NCBI GenBank assembly: GCA_902799955.1 | Contig: CADCCQ010000052.1 | Span: forward strand, 1 to 38,690 | Length of the DNA stretch: 38,690 nucleotides | Origin: an uncultured bacterium | GTDB lineage: Bacteria; Verrucomicrobiota; Kiritimatiellia; RFP12; UBA1067 | Direction of reading: 5' to 3' | Shown: in pieces, positions 17,092-24,886 of the stretch | Layout: every line of letters begins with the position of its first letter | How positions within the stretch are numbered: position 1 is the stretch's first letter | Position numbers and translations under genes: made by a program | Notes under the pieces: generated by a model | Seen by the model: the letters and a program-made list of their open reading frames with translations, nothing else | Databases searched by the model: none | What the model was told of the DNA's origin: nothing

Positions 17092-17847
17092 ATGGCATCA
17101 CTGGCAGACATGAAGACCAAGGCGAAGGAGGCGGGGCTCATGAAGCTCGACCGGCTCATCGCCAAGCGGCAGCACATCCCCACGAACGAGTTCCCGATTC
17201 CGGTGAAGGAGCTCTGCGAGCGGTTCGAGAAGCTCTACACTGGCTGCGTCAACGACGTGATGCGCGAGCTCACGCTCCTCGACCAGAACCTGCCCCACGA
17301 CATCATGCCGCTCCGCGACGAGATGGTCGTCTGCGGCGAGGCGTTCACGGTGAAGTCGGCGCCGAACTGCATGATCGAGGGCGAGATGACCTTCCGCGCG
17401 CAGATGCTCGACGAGTTCAAGCCGAACGGCGTGGTCGTCTGGGACACCTCCGACGACGTCGAGGCCAGCCTCTGGGGCGGCGTGATGACCGCCACCGCCA
17501 TCACCAAGGGCATCCGCGGCGCGGTGATCTCGGGCGGCATCCGCGACACCAAGCAGATCCTCGAGCAGAACTTCCCGGTCTTCTACAAGTACCGCGTCTC
17601 GAACGGCTCGCTCGGCCGCTGCATGATCACCCACTACCAGGTGCCGGTCAGGATCGGCAAGGTGACGGTGCGTCCAGGCGACATCATCATGGGCGACATC
17701 GATGGCGTCATCTGCATCCCGCGCGAGATCGCCTACGACGTGCTGCTCCGCGCCGAGGGCATCGAGCGCAACGAGGTCGACATCTTCTCGTGGGTGCGCC
17801 AGGGCGACACCATCTCGGAGATCATCGACAAGGGCGGATACTTCTAA
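17092..17847 (+). CDS. RraA-like family protein, probable keto-acid aldolase/decarboxylase
   Basis: The 251-residue protein has the RraA/HMG-aldolase core: LWGGVMTATAITKGIRGAV, GGIRDTKQI (conserved G-G-x-R-D, substrate and metal site), VRPGDIIMGDIDGVICIP (G-D-x-D-G). Bacterial RraA-like proteins near dehydratases are usually class II pyruvate aldolases or related enzymes rather than true RNase E inhibitors. In an operon with an enolase-superfamily dehydratase and an SDR, cleavage of a 2-keto acid is the simplest role. It is about 80 residues longer than E. coli RraA (161). AAGGAGG lies 8-9 nt before the ATG. It was probably separated from the SDR by insertion of the GxxExxY cassette. Confidence 0.8.
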   Translation: MASLADMKTKAKEAGLMKLDRLIAKRQHIPTNEFPIPVKELCERFEKLYTGCVNDVMRELTLLDQNLPHDIMPLRDEMVVCGEAFTVKSAPNCMIEGEMTFRAQMLDEFKPNGVVVWDTSDDVEASLWGGVMTATAITKGIRGAVISGGIRDTKQILEQNFPVFYKYRVSNGSLGRCMITHYQVPVRIGKVTVRPGDIIMGDIDGVICIPREIAYDVLLRAEGIERNEVDIFSWVRQGDTISEIIDKGGYF

Positions 17848-17894
17848 AACCCGGGAACTATTCGAAGCTCGTCGAGGTGGAGCAAACGAGAATC

Positions 17895-17903
17895 TGGTAT
17901 AAT
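17895..17903 (+). promoter_or_regulatory. extended -10 promoter giving a probably leaderless mRNA
   Basis: TGG plus TATAAT (17898-17903), then ACGCACC and immediately ATG at 17911. A start site 7 nt after the -10 would fall on or next to the A of the ATG. No Shine-Dalgarno sequence is possible in that space. Confidence 0.75.
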
Positions 17904-17910
17904 ACGCACC

Positions 17911-18474
17911 ATGAAGAATTTACTGATAGCATCGTCCTTGCTGGCGCTTGCCGGCTGCTTCACCGCCCACCTCCCGAACGTGACCGAGTGGACGGTCGAG
18001 AGCGCGGCGAAGGCGTCCGAATCCGCCAATCCGAAGTACGGCTCCGTCCGCATCTCCTACGTCGCGGTGCGCTCGCCCTACGACGGGCGCCGCCTCGTGG
18101 TGGCCCGTCCCGACGGCTCGCTCGCCTTCGACTCGTTCAACGCCTTCGCCGCGTCGCCGCCGCAGCTCCTGAAGGGGCCGGTGCTCGACGCGCTTGCGGC
18201 TTCCGGCCGCTTCAAGTCGGTGGTGGGGCCGAGCTCGTCCACGGTGGTGGACGGCATCGTCGAGGTCACGGTGAACCGCCTCCGGCTCGACTGCCGCGAG
18301 AAGGACCGCCGCTTCGCCGAGGTGTCGGTATCGCTCACGCTGCTCGACGCCTCGCGGGAGATCGTCGGGCGCGCGACCGGCGTCGGCGTTGCCGACGCGG
18401 CGGACGGCAAATACACGGCGGCGTTCTCGTCCGCCTTCGACGCGGCGATGGCGGAGGCGCTCGCGGCGCTGTAG
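17911..18474 (+). CDS. outer-membrane auxiliary lipoprotein of the MCE operon (ABC_trans_aux-like)
   Basis: The 187-residue lipoprotein has a lipobox LALAGC with Cys16 after a short signal peptide. The mature part has a PqiC/ABC_trans_aux-type pattern: an N-terminal strand (VRISYVAVRSPYDGRRLVV), LAFDSFNAFAASPPQLLKGPVLDALAASG, then VDGIVEVTVNRLRLDCREKD. This family partners MCE transporters and bridges to the outer membrane. It is the first gene of a four-gene unit, 3 bp from MlaE. The promoter touches its ATG, so translation may start on a leaderless mRNA. Confidence 0.75.
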   Translation: MKNLLIASSLLALAGCFTAHLPNVTEWTVESAAKASESANPKYGSVRISYVAVRSPYDGRRLVVARPDGSLAFDSFNAFAASPPQLLKGPVLDALAASGRFKSVVGPSSSTVVDGIVEVTVNRLRLDCREKDRRFAEVSVSLTLLDASREIVGRATGVGVADAADGKYTAAFSSAFDAAMAEALAAL

Positions 18475-18477
18475 GCG

Positions 18478-19215
18478 ATGGGCACGCTGGACTTCATCGG
18501 CGAGACGTGCGCGTGCGCGGCGGGGATGGTGTTCCATCCGCGGCGCTTCCGCCTGGGCGACTCGCTGCTGGCTTTCCAGCGCGCGGCTTACGACGGGCTC
18601 GCGGTCGTCTCCGGCGTCGGCTTCCTGCTCGGGGTGATCCTCGCCTTCCAGTGCGCCGCGGCGCTCAAGATGTTCGGGGTGGAGATCTACGTCTCCGACA
18701 TGCTGGCGATCGCGCTCTTCCGGGAGCTCGGTCCGGTTGTCACCGCGATCATCCTCGCCGGCCGCACCGGCAGCGCGTTTGCCGCGGAGATCGGCACGAT
18801 GAAGGCGAACGAGGAGCTGAACGCGCTGTCCACGATGGGCCTGCCGCCGGTGCGCTTCCTGGTGATGCCGCGCATCGTCGCCGCGGCGCTGGCGATGCCG
18901 CCGCTCACCATCTTCCACGAGCTCGCCGGACTCGTCGGCGGCGCGCTGGTGCTTTCGACGATGGGCATCCCGACGCAGGTCTTCTGGCAGCACGTCACCG
19001 CCACCTCCACCGCCTTCATGATCGTCTTCGGCCTCGCCAAGGGCGTCCTCTTCGGCCTGGTGGTCGGCCTCATCGGCTGCTGTGCGGGCATGCGCGCGCC
19101 GACCACTTCGGACGGCGTGGGCGCGGCGGCGACCGCGGCGGTGGTGTGGTCGATCGTGGCGATTGCGGTCGGCGACGGGCTCATCGCGGTGCTGGCGTGG
19201 ATATGGGGGGTGTGA
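18478..19215 (+). CDS. mlaE: MlaE-type ABC transporter permease
   Basis: The 245-residue membrane protein has five or six hydrophobic segments and the MlaE signature ELGPVVTAIILAGRTGSAFAAE, then IGTMKANEELNAL and PRIVAAALAMP. MlaE dimers form the inner-membrane core of lipid-transport systems that keep outer-membrane asymmetry. It begins 3 bp after the lipoprotein stop. Its end overlaps the start of the ATPase gene. This implies a diderm cell. Confidence 0.93.
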   Translation: MGTLDFIGETCACAAGMVFHPRRFRLGDSLLAFQRAAYDGLAVVSGVGFLLGVILAFQCAAALKMFGVEIYVSDMLAIALFRELGPVVTAIILAGRTGSAFAAEIGTMKANEELNALSTMGLPPVRFLVMPRIVAAALAMPPLTIFHELAGLVGGALVLSTMGIPTQVFWQHVTATSTAFMIVFGLAKGVLFGLVVGLIGCCAGMRAPTTSDGVGAAATAAVVWSIVAIAVGDGLIAVLAWIWGV

Positions 19216-19970
19216 CGGTGGCGGAAGGTCCGATAGTCTCGCTCTCGCACGTCGACGCCGGCTACCCGGGCGCGACGATCCTCGCCGACGTGAGCTTCGA
19301 CATCGCTCCGGGCGAGATCTTCATCCTGCTCGGCGGCTCGGGCTGTGGCAAGTCCACCATCCTCAAGCACATTATCGGCCTCAACCCAGTGCTCGCCGGC
19401 ACCTTGACCGTGGCGGGGCTCGAGTGGACGGCCGCGACGCGCGAGGGGCTCTGCCGGCGGATCGGCGTCATGTACCAGTCGGGCGCGCTCTTCGGGTCCA
19501 TGACCTGCCTCGAGAACGTCATGCTGCCGCTCGAGGAGTTCACGCGCCTCTCCCGCGCCGAGCGGCGCGAGCGCGCGATGGGGCTGCTGCGCGACGTCGA
19601 GCTCGCGGACGCCGCCAACCTCATGCCCTCGGAGATCTCCGGCGGCATGTGCAAGCGCGTCGCGATCGCGCGGGCGATGGCGCTCGACCCCGAGGTGGTG
19701 TTCCTCGACGAGCCGAGCGCCGGCCTCGACCCGATCACCTCGTCGTCGCTCGACGACCTGGTCCTCAGGCTGCGCGAGGAGAAGGGCATGACCTTCGTGG
19801 TGGTGTCCCACGAGCTCGCATCGATCTTCAAGATCGCCGACCGTGCGGCGATGTTCGACAAGTCCCGGCGGGCGATGGTCGCCCTCGGCGTCCCGGCGGA
19901 GCTGCGCGATTCGTCGGACGATCCTTTCGTCCGCAGGTTCTTCAACAGGGGAGAGTCAGATGGCAAGTGA
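19203..19970 (+). CDS. mlaF: MlaF-type ABC transporter ATPase
   Basis: The 255-residue ATPase has Walker A GGSGCGKST, signature SGGMCKRVAIARA, Walker B VVFLDEPSAGLDP and switch histidine in VVSHEL. The SGGM form of the signature is typical of the Mla/Ttg2 group. The start is uncertain: ATG 19203 (13-bp overlap with mlaE), GTG 19212 (GTGA overlap) or GTG 19218 all keep the frame. The frame stays open far upstream only because of GC-rich coding in mlaE. It powers the lipid transporter on the cytoplasmic side. Confidence 0.92.
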   Translation: MGGVTVAEGPIVSLSHVDAGYPGATILADVSFDIAPGEIFILLGGSGCGKSTILKHIIGLNPVLAGTLTVAGLEWTAATREGLCRRIGVMYQSGALFGSMTCLENVMLPLEEFTRLSRAERRERAMGLLRDVELADAANLMPSEISGGMCKRVAIARAMALDPEVVFLDEPSAGLDPITSSSLDDLVLRLREEKGMTFVVVSHELASIFKIADRAAMFDKSRRAMVALGVPAELRDSSDDPFVRRFFNRGESDGK

Positions 19971-20739
19971 AGGCAAGACCTCGTATACCAAGATCGGCTT
20001 CATCGTAGTCGCCGGCATCGTCGCCGTCGCCGGGTCGCTGTTCTACTTCGGCGGCGTCCGCGGCAACGGCGACCTCGTCTACGCCGAGACGTGCTTCGAC
20101 CGCTCGGTGAGCGGGCTGTCGGTAGGCAGCGCGGTCAACTTCCGCGGCGTCAAGATCGGCGAGGTCAAGGAGATCTCGTTCGTCGGCAACAAGTACAACG
20201 TCCGGGGCGACGACAACCTGCGCGTCTACATCAAGATGGGCTTCCCGCGCTCCAGGCTGACCGCCTACGAGGACGAGGGCGTCGGCGCGGACGAGGCGCT
20301 CGGCTACATGGTCGAGTCCGTCGGCATCCGCGCCACCGTATCCGCGAGCGGCGTCACCGGGCTCTCGCGCATCGAGCTGGACGCCGCGCCGGACTTCCCC
20401 GCGATCCAGCCGAGCTGGACCCCGGAGTACGCCTACATCCCGCCGAAGCCGTCGTTCATCGACAACTTCTCCGACTCCGCCACCAGGGTGATGGACCAGA
20501 TCAACCGCATGGACATCGCCGGCGTCTGGAGCAACGTGAGCGCGTCGGTCGAGTCGCTCGCGCGCCTCTCGGACGGCGTGAAGTCCACGCTCGAGGCGAG
20601 CCGCTCCGATGCCGAGCGAATCATCGGCAACCTTTCCGGCACCGCCGCCGCGGTGCGCGACCTCATGGAGCGCCTGCGCGAGAACCCCTCGCTCCTGATC
20701 CGCGAGCACGAGGAGCAGCGCCTCCCCGAGACCAGGTAG
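19960..20739 (+). CDS. mlaD: MlaD/MCE-domain lipid-transport protein
   Basis: The 259-residue protein starts at ATG 19960, after AGGGGAG, overlapping the ATPase by 11 bp. It has one N-terminal membrane anchor (IGFIVVAGIVAVAGSLFYF), a single MCE domain (SGLSVGSAVNFRGVKIGEV, VSASGVTGLSRIEL) and a C-terminal helical tail (VSASVESLARLSDGVKSTL...). It forms the periplasmic hexameric ring that passes phospholipids. Its stop lies only 8 bp from that of the convergent P-loop gene. Confidence 0.92.
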   Translation: MASEGKTSYTKIGFIVVAGIVAVAGSLFYFGGVRGNGDLVYAETCFDRSVSGLSVGSAVNFRGVKIGEVKEISFVGNKYNVRGDDNLRVYIKMGFPRSRLTAYEDEGVGADEALGYMVESVGIRATVSASGVTGLSRIELDAAPDFPAIQPSWTPEYAYIPPKPSFIDNFSDSATRVMDQINRMDIAGVWSNVSASVESLARLSDGVKSTLEASRSDAERIIGNLSGTAAAVRDLMERLRENPSLLIREHEEQRLPETR

Positions 20740-20747
20740 TTCGCCGC

Positions 20748-21428
20748 CTACTGCCCGTCGAGCTGGTAGTAGAGGCGCTGGATGTCGAGCGGGAAGAGGT
20801 CCGGAACCTTGCCCTCGAGCGCGGCGGCAATGCGGCGGTCGCAGCAGGTGAAGCGCACCTGGACGCCGAGCGCTTCCGCGACTGCCTGCGCGTAGGGGAC
20901 GGACGCGGCGACGTCATCCGGCCGCGTCTGCTGGCCGAGGTTGGTGTTGTTGACGACGCCGGTGAAGGGGATGCCGGCCGCGGCCTCGATCTCGCGCAGC
21001 GTCGCGATGGCGTCGGCTGGCGTGCGGGTGAGCGGGCGCGACGCGTTCACGACCGCGAGCATGTCGTAGTCGCCTTCGGCGAGGATGTCGCCGGTCCAGC
21101 GGCCGAGCGCGAGCGCGCCGCGGTCGTCGCCGCCGACGTCCATCACCACGTGCGTCGAGCGGTCGGCGACGAGCGCGTAGATCTCCTTCGGGAGCGCGGG
21201 GAAGTCGACGTTCGAGTTGGCGAAGGGCGAGACGACGAGCCCGATCCCATCCGCGGCGAGCGCCGCGGCGCTGTCCTTGGTGCGGAAGTAGGGGTTGACG
21301 ATGTCGAGGTCGGCGATGCACGTCCGCAGGCCGGCGCGGGCGAGCGCCCGCGCGTAGTTGAGCGCGATGTTGGTCTTGCCGCTGCCGTAGTGGCCGGCGA
21401 AGATGGTTACTCTGCGGGACGGGTCCAT
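20748..21428 (-). CDS. MinD/CobQ-like P-loop nucleotide-binding protein
   Basis: The 226-residue protein is read from ATG at 21428. An in-frame GTG/ATG a few codons upstream would lie inside the promoter, so the shorter start [20 protein letters not shown] is preferred. The phosphate-binding loop is [24 protein letters not shown] supplies the conserved Asp of SIMIBI NTPases, and [16 protein letters not shown] is the Walker B/switch region. [14 protein letters not shown] and GVVNNTNLG follow. Similar proteins are annotated as CobQ/MinD-like ATP-binding proteins; the role is unknown. Its -10 (TATACT) ends 8 nt before the ATG, so the mRNA is probably leaderless. It diverges from the GMP synthase-like gene. 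Confidence 0.75.
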   Translation of the reverse strand: MDPSRRVTIFAGHYGSGKTNIALNYARALARAGLRTCIADLDIVNPYFRTKDSAAALAADGIGLVVSPFANSNVDFPALPKEIYALVADRSTHVVMDVGGDDRGALALGRWTGDILAEGDYDMLAVVNASRPLTRTPADAIATLREIEAAAGIPFTGVVNNTNLGQQTRPDDVAASVPYAQAVAEALGVQVRFTCCDRRIAAALEGKVPDLFPLDIQRLYYQLDGQ

Positions 21429-21436
21429 TTGCGCGT

Positions 21437-21459
21437 AGTATACCATTTTTTGGTATAAT
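21437..21459. promoter_or_regulatory. back-to-back divergent extended -10 promoters in a palindrome
   Basis: Plus strand: TGG then TATAAT (21454-21459), followed by ACGCG. Minus strand: TGG then TATACT (21442 down to 21437), followed by ACGCGC. The two elements form TATACCA (21439-21445), TTTTT, TGGTATA (21451-21457), a perfect 7-bp inverted repeat with a 5-bp spacer. Two polymerases cannot occupy it together. Confidence 0.8.
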
Positions 21460-21502
21460 ACGCGTCAACGGCTTAAACCACATAAGGAAAGGTCAAAAGG
21501 AC

Positions 21503-22376
21503 ATGAACCAGGCAGAGAAGGAGCGCCTCGCCCGAGTCGGCAGGACGTTCAACGCTAAGAAGTACATCGCCGAGGAGATCGAGGCCATCAGGAAGCAGGT
21601 CGGCAACCGGAAGGTGCTGCTCGCGATGTCGGGCGGCGTCGACTCGTCCGTCTGCGCGGTGCTCCTGCAGAAGGCGATCGGCAAGCAGCTCGTCTGCGTG
21701 TTCGTTGACCACGGCTGCATGCGCCTCAACGAGGCCAAGGCGGTGAAGAAGGTCTTCAAGGGCAAGTTCGGCATCAACCTCATCCAGATCGACGCCGAGG
21801 CCCGCTTCCTCAAGAAGGCGAAGGGCATCACCGACCCCGAGCTCAAGCGCAAGTGCATCGGCGGCGAGTTCATCAAGGTCTTCGCCGACGTCGCGCGCGA
21901 CCTCAAGAAGAAGTTCGGCGACATCGACTTCCTCGGCCAGGGCACGATCTACCCCGACATCATCGAGTCGGGCGTCGGCGGCAACAAGGCGGTGAAGGCC
22001 CACCACAACGGGCCCGGGCCTCGCGGTCCGCTGCATCGGCGAGCTCACCAAGGAGAAGCTCGACATCCTCAGGCAGGCGGACTTCATCTTCCGCGACGAG
22101 ATGAAGAAGGCGAAGCTCGACCGTAAGGCGCAGCAGTTCTTCGCGATCAACTCGAACGTGAAGGCGGTCGGCGTCAAGAACGGCGCGCGCACCTACGGCT
22201 ACGTGATTGCGATCCGCGCGATCTCCACGCAGCAGTTCGTCAAGGCCGGCGTCGTGGAGCTGCCGTTCAAGTTCGTGACGGCGGTCGCCGAGAAGATCGC
22301 GACGAAGGTGAAGGGCGTCAACCGCGTGGTGTGGGACGTCACGCCGAAGCCGCCCGCCACCATCGAATGGGAATGA
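21503..22376 (+). pseudogene. guaA: GMP synthase ATP-pyrophosphatase subunit, broken by internal deletion with frameshift
   Basis: The start, MNQAEKERL, with AAAAGGAC upstream, leads directly into the ATP-PPase domain ([19 protein letters not shown]-loop SGGVDSS), so the N-terminal glutaminase domain of normal GuaA is absent, as in split GuaAb proteins. The frame is good to AHHN (codons 166-169, ending 22009). From 22011 the match resumes one frame later with [12 protein letters not shown] and continues through the dimerisation domain to KPPATIEWE, the normal GuaA end. Compared with E. coli GuaA, the roughly 44 residues between HHN and GPG are missing, a net loss of about 131 bp. This gene should supply XMP amination, so an assembly error is as likely as a true lesion. 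Ribosomes would stop at 22126. Confidence 0.8.
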
Positions 22377-22386
22377 CCTCTCCGAG

Positions 22387-23781
22387 GTGAATCGCTCGGC
22401 CAGGGCATGGACGCTGTTCGCGGCGACCCGCGTAGTCGGGCTCGCCGCGGACGTCTGCGCCGTCGGGGCGGCGTACTACGGGGCGATCCTCCTGAGGTTC
22501 GACCTGCGCGCCCCGCGCTGGGGCTGGACGGCGGTGCTGACCAGCTTCTCGGTCGTCGCTCTCGTCCACGTCCTCGCCCTCGTCCTCTCCGGCTGCTACC
22601 GCCTTGCCTGGCGGCGCACGCGCCTGAAGGACCTTTCGCGCTACCTCGTCGCGACCGCGGCTGCCTGCGCGGTGCTCACCGGCCTGAGGTTCGTGCTGCC
22701 GGTGGAGAGCTACGCCCACGTGCGCCCGCCGTACTCGGTGACGCTAATCTGCTTCGTGCTTGCGTCGATTGCGCTGGTCATCTGGCGCATCGCCTGGAGC
22801 TGGCTGTGGCAGTCGCGCGCAAGCGACGAGCGGCTCATCGAGCGGAGCGTGGCGAGGATGGACGCCGCGCCCACCACCGGGTTCATCTGCGGGCGCACGG
22901 TGATGGTGACTGGCGCCGGCGGGTCGATCGGCTCGGAGCTCGTGCGCCAGGTGCTCGCGGCGAAGCCGAAGCGGCTTTTGATGGTGGAGCGCGGCGAGAA
23001 CGCTCTCTACCAGATCGAGCGCGAGGTGCGCTCGCTTTTCCCGGCGGCGGACGTCCGCGCGCTGATGAAGGACGTGAACGACGTCGCCGCGATGCGCGAG
23101 ATCTTCGCCGAGCACCGGCCCGAGATCGTCGTCCACGCCGCCGCCTACAAGCACGTGCCGATGGTGGAGGCGAACCCGGAGGAGGGCTGGCGCAACAACA
23201 CCGAGGCGACGCGCTCGCTCGCGTCGCTCGCCCGCGAGTTCGGCGTGAGGCGGTTCGTCCTCATCTCCACCGACAAGGCGGTGAACCCGGTTTCGGTGAT
23301 GGGTAAGACCAAGCTCGCCGCGGAGCAGGCGGTGATGGAGCTCAACTGCGACTGCGCCGCCGAGTCGCTCGCGCCGCAGACGAGCTTCTGCGCGGTCAGG
23401 TTCGGCAACGTGTTCGGGTCCTCGGGCTCGGTGGTGCAGCTCTTCCGCGAGCAGATCCTCAACCGGCGGCCGGTGACGGTGACGGACCCGGCGATGGAGC
23501 GCTACTTCATGACCGTCTCCGAGGCGGTGGGGCTGGTGCTGCAGGCGGCGAGCAGGCCCGAGAAGGCGATCTACACCCTGGACATGGGCGAGCCGGTGAG
23601 AATCCTCGACCTCGCCGAGGGGATGATCCGCCAGGCGGGGCTGAGGCCCTACGTGGACGTGCCGATCGTCTTCACCGGCATCCGCCCCGGCGAGAAACTG
23701 CGCGAGGAGTTGGGCATCTCCGGCGAGTCGGCCTACAAGACCGACATGGCGAAGATCTACGTCGCCAAGTCCGCGTCCTGA
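22387..23781 (+). CDS. FlaA1/CapD-type nucleotide-sugar 4,6-dehydratase, membrane-anchored short form
   Basis: The 464-residue protein starts at GTG 22387 with a modest GAGG immediately upstream. Residues 1-140 contain four membrane helices (VVGLAADVCAVGAAYYGAILL, VVALVHVLALVLSGCY and others). From about 165 there is an extended SDR domain: TGAGGSIGSELVRQ for NAD, HAAAYKHVPMVE, STDKAVNPVSVMGKTK (Met in place of the usual catalytic Tyr, as in this family), RFGNVFGSSGSV and GIRPGEKLREEL. Full-length relatives (about 600-650 residues) carry an extra Rossmann domain between membrane part and dehydratase; that domain is missing here. It likely acts on UDP-GlcNAc or a similar sugar for glycan synthesis. 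It starts 10 bp after the guaA remnant. Confidence 0.85.
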   Translation: MNRSARAWTLFAATRVVGLAADVCAVGAAYYGAILLRFDLRAPRWGWTAVLTSFSVVALVHVLALVLSGCYRLAWRRTRLKDLSRYLVATAAACAVLTGLRFVLPVESYAHVRPPYSVTLICFVLASIALVIWRIAWSWLWQSRASDERLIERSVARMDAAPTTGFICGRTVMVTGAGGSIGSELVRQVLAAKPKRLLMVERGENALYQIEREVRSLFPAADVRALMKDVNDVAAMREIFAEHRPEIVVHAAAYKHVPMVEANPEEGWRNNTEATRSLASLAREFGVRRFVLISTDKAVNPVSVMGKTKLAAEQAVMELNCDCAAESLAPQTSFCAVRFGNVFGSSGSVVQLFREQILNRRPVTVTDPAMERYFMTVSEAVGLVLQAASRPEKAIYTLDMGEPVRILDLAEGMIRQAGLRPYVDVPIVFTGIRPGEKLREELGISGESAYKTDMAKIYVAKSAS

Positions 23782-23821
23782 GCTGATTTTCCGTCTTGCC
23801 GCCAACATCGGCCGCCATTTT

Positions 23822-23830
23822 TGGTATAAT
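23822..23830 (+). promoter_or_regulatory. extended -10 promoter of tRNA-Pro(TGG)
   Basis: TTTTTGG then TATAAT (23825-23830), followed by ACGCC, 17 bp before the tRNA. It shares the TATAATACGC core with the other backbone promoters. Confidence 0.8.
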
Positions 23831-23847
23831 ACGCCAATCTTGTTCAT

Positions 23848-23924
<77 letters not shown>

Positions 23925-23929
23925 TCTTC

Positions 23930-23962
23930 AAACGGTACTAAGAGAAAAACGGTACTAAGAGA
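23930..23962. repeat. tandem 16-bp direct repeat, possible att region
   Basis: AAACGGTACTAAGAGA occurs at 23930-23945 and again at 23947-23962, one base apart, 6 bp after the tRNA CCA end. The position at the junction between backbone and element suggests an attachment site or recombinase-binding repeat. The second att copy would lie outside the window. Confidence 0.7.
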
Positions 23963-23996
23963 ATCTCTCCTTATTACCGTGTAATACGAACCCCAG

Positions 23997-24022
23997 AAAA
24001 CCCCAAGTAATTTGGGGTTTTT
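23997..24022 (+). terminator. intrinsic terminator downstream of tRNA-Pro
   Basis: A perfect 10-bp stem AAAACCCCAA (23997-24006) and TTGGGGTTTT (24012-24021) with a 5-nt loop ends in a T run. It would stop tRNA transcription and insulate the element. AGGGG/CCCCT forms a weaker hairpin at 24032-24046. Confidence 0.8.
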
Positions 24023-24112
24023 CGCTTTTCAGGGGGCAGTCCCCTCCGTGGTTTTCAAGAGGAGAGATACAAAAACTCTCCCCGATTCTCCGCCTCCCGC
24101 GAAACTCTCTCT

Positions 24113-24201
24113 GCGTATGTTGTAGCCCCTACAAGATACGCTTCGCCCTTGTTTTACAGGGGTTTCGTGAAATCCGTACCTTGAAAAAGCGTATGTTGTA
24201 G
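24113..24201. repeat. GCGTATGTTGTAG repeats in direct and inverted orientation
   Basis: GCGTATGTTGTAG lies at 24113-24125 and again at 24189-24201. CTACAAGATACGC at 24129-24141 is the inverted copy with one mismatch, separated from the first by CCC. The first pair forms a 13-bp near-perfect dyad. This gene-poor stretch (23925-24313) between the tRNA and the recombinase gene is where phage attachment or regulator sites are expected. Confidence 0.7.
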
Positions 24202-24313
24202 GGTTTTATCATAGAGAGTCGTGTGCAAGGCAACACACATGAAAAGCGTAAAAGTCACCGAGAAAACAAGATGCGCGGCAATAAACATACGCAGAATCCA
24301 AAGGAGACTGCAG

Positions 24314-24403
24314 ATGACTGAAAAGACCACACAGACCATTGCCTTGCTCGCCCTGCTCCTCAAGGGCGTGATGGAACGGATAAATCCTCATCTTTGGGGT
24401 TGA
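24314..24403 (+). CDS. 29-residue hypothetical hydrophobic peptide
   Basis: ATG 24314 follows AAGGAG (24301-24306) at a good 7-nt spacing. The product, beginning MTEKTTQTIALLALLLKG, is one short hydrophobic helix. A GTG at 24221 would extend it to 60 residues but has no ribosome binding site. The stop is 15 bp before the DUF2924 start. No family is recognised; it could be a real small membrane peptide or a leader. Confidence 0.35.
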   Translation: MTEKTTQTIALLALLLKGVMERINPHLWG

Positions 24404-24409
24404 TATATT
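24401..24409 (+). promoter_or_regulatory. extended -10 promoter of the DUF2924-recombinase pair
   Basis: TGA plus TATATT (24404-24409) lies 9 bp before ATG 24419. The transcript would be leaderless or nearly so if that ATG is used, with an alternative in-frame ATG at 24464. Confidence 0.5.
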
Positions 24410-24418
24410 CGCGTTACT

Positions 24419-24886
24419 ATGGCTATATATGCCCCGCATGCATCAAATAGGAACTATTCAACGATGGAAGACCTGCCAGAGACCCTGAAAGCGGAAATCG
24501 AAGCGCTCGATTCGCTCGATGCCCGTGCCTTGAAGCGGCGCTATGCGGACATTGTCGCCGACATGCCCAAGTGCGCCCTGAGCAGCGTCCTGCGAGCCAC
24601 CATAGCCTACCGGCTGCAGGAGCGGCACTACGGCCAGTCCCTCTCAAAGGAGACGACAGAATGGCTCGACGAGGCCGCAGACGACAAGCGGATGTTCCCG
24701 GACGGACGCAAGGTCGGATCGGGCGCGAGGTTCGTCCGGTTCTGGAAAGGCGAACGGTACGAGACGACCGTCAGGGACGACGGGCGGTACGAATACAACG
24801 GCGAAATATACTCGTCCCTCTCGGCCGTGGCCAAGGCCATCACCGGGACGCACTGGAACGGCCGCCTCTTTTTCGGAGTGAAGTAG
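24419..24886 (+). CDS. DUF2924 domain protein, recombinase partner
   Basis: The 155-residue protein has the DUF2924 pattern: an N-terminal helical part (LDSLDARALKRRYADIV, SSVLRATIAYRLQERHYG), then GSGARFVRFWKGERYETTV, DGRYEYNGEIYSSLSAVAKAITGTHWNGRLFFGV. DUF2924 genes commonly sit just before a serine recombinase in integrated elements. Here the stop codon abuts the recombinase ATG. It may assist recombination or its direction, but no biochemical role is established. The start could be ATG 24419 or 24464; the latter would give a 140-residue protein. Confidence 0.85.
   Translation: MAIYAPHASNRNYSTMEDLPETLKAEIEALDSLDARALKRRYADIVADMPKCALSSVLRATIAYRLQERHYGQSLSKETTEWLDEAADDKRMFPDGRKVGSGARFVRFWKGERYETTVRDDGRYEYNGEIYSSLSAVAKAITGTHWNGRLFFGVK

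Noticed and set aside
16977..19202. Long upstream extension of the MlaF frame
   Set aside because: The frame is open only because of high GC; it would overlap the RraA-like, lipoprotein and MlaE genes. The ATPase domain begins after 19203.
21503..22376. Programmed frameshift in the GMP synthase gene
   Set aside because: About 44 conserved residues are absent at the frame change, so a ribosomal slip alone cannot restore a normal protein.
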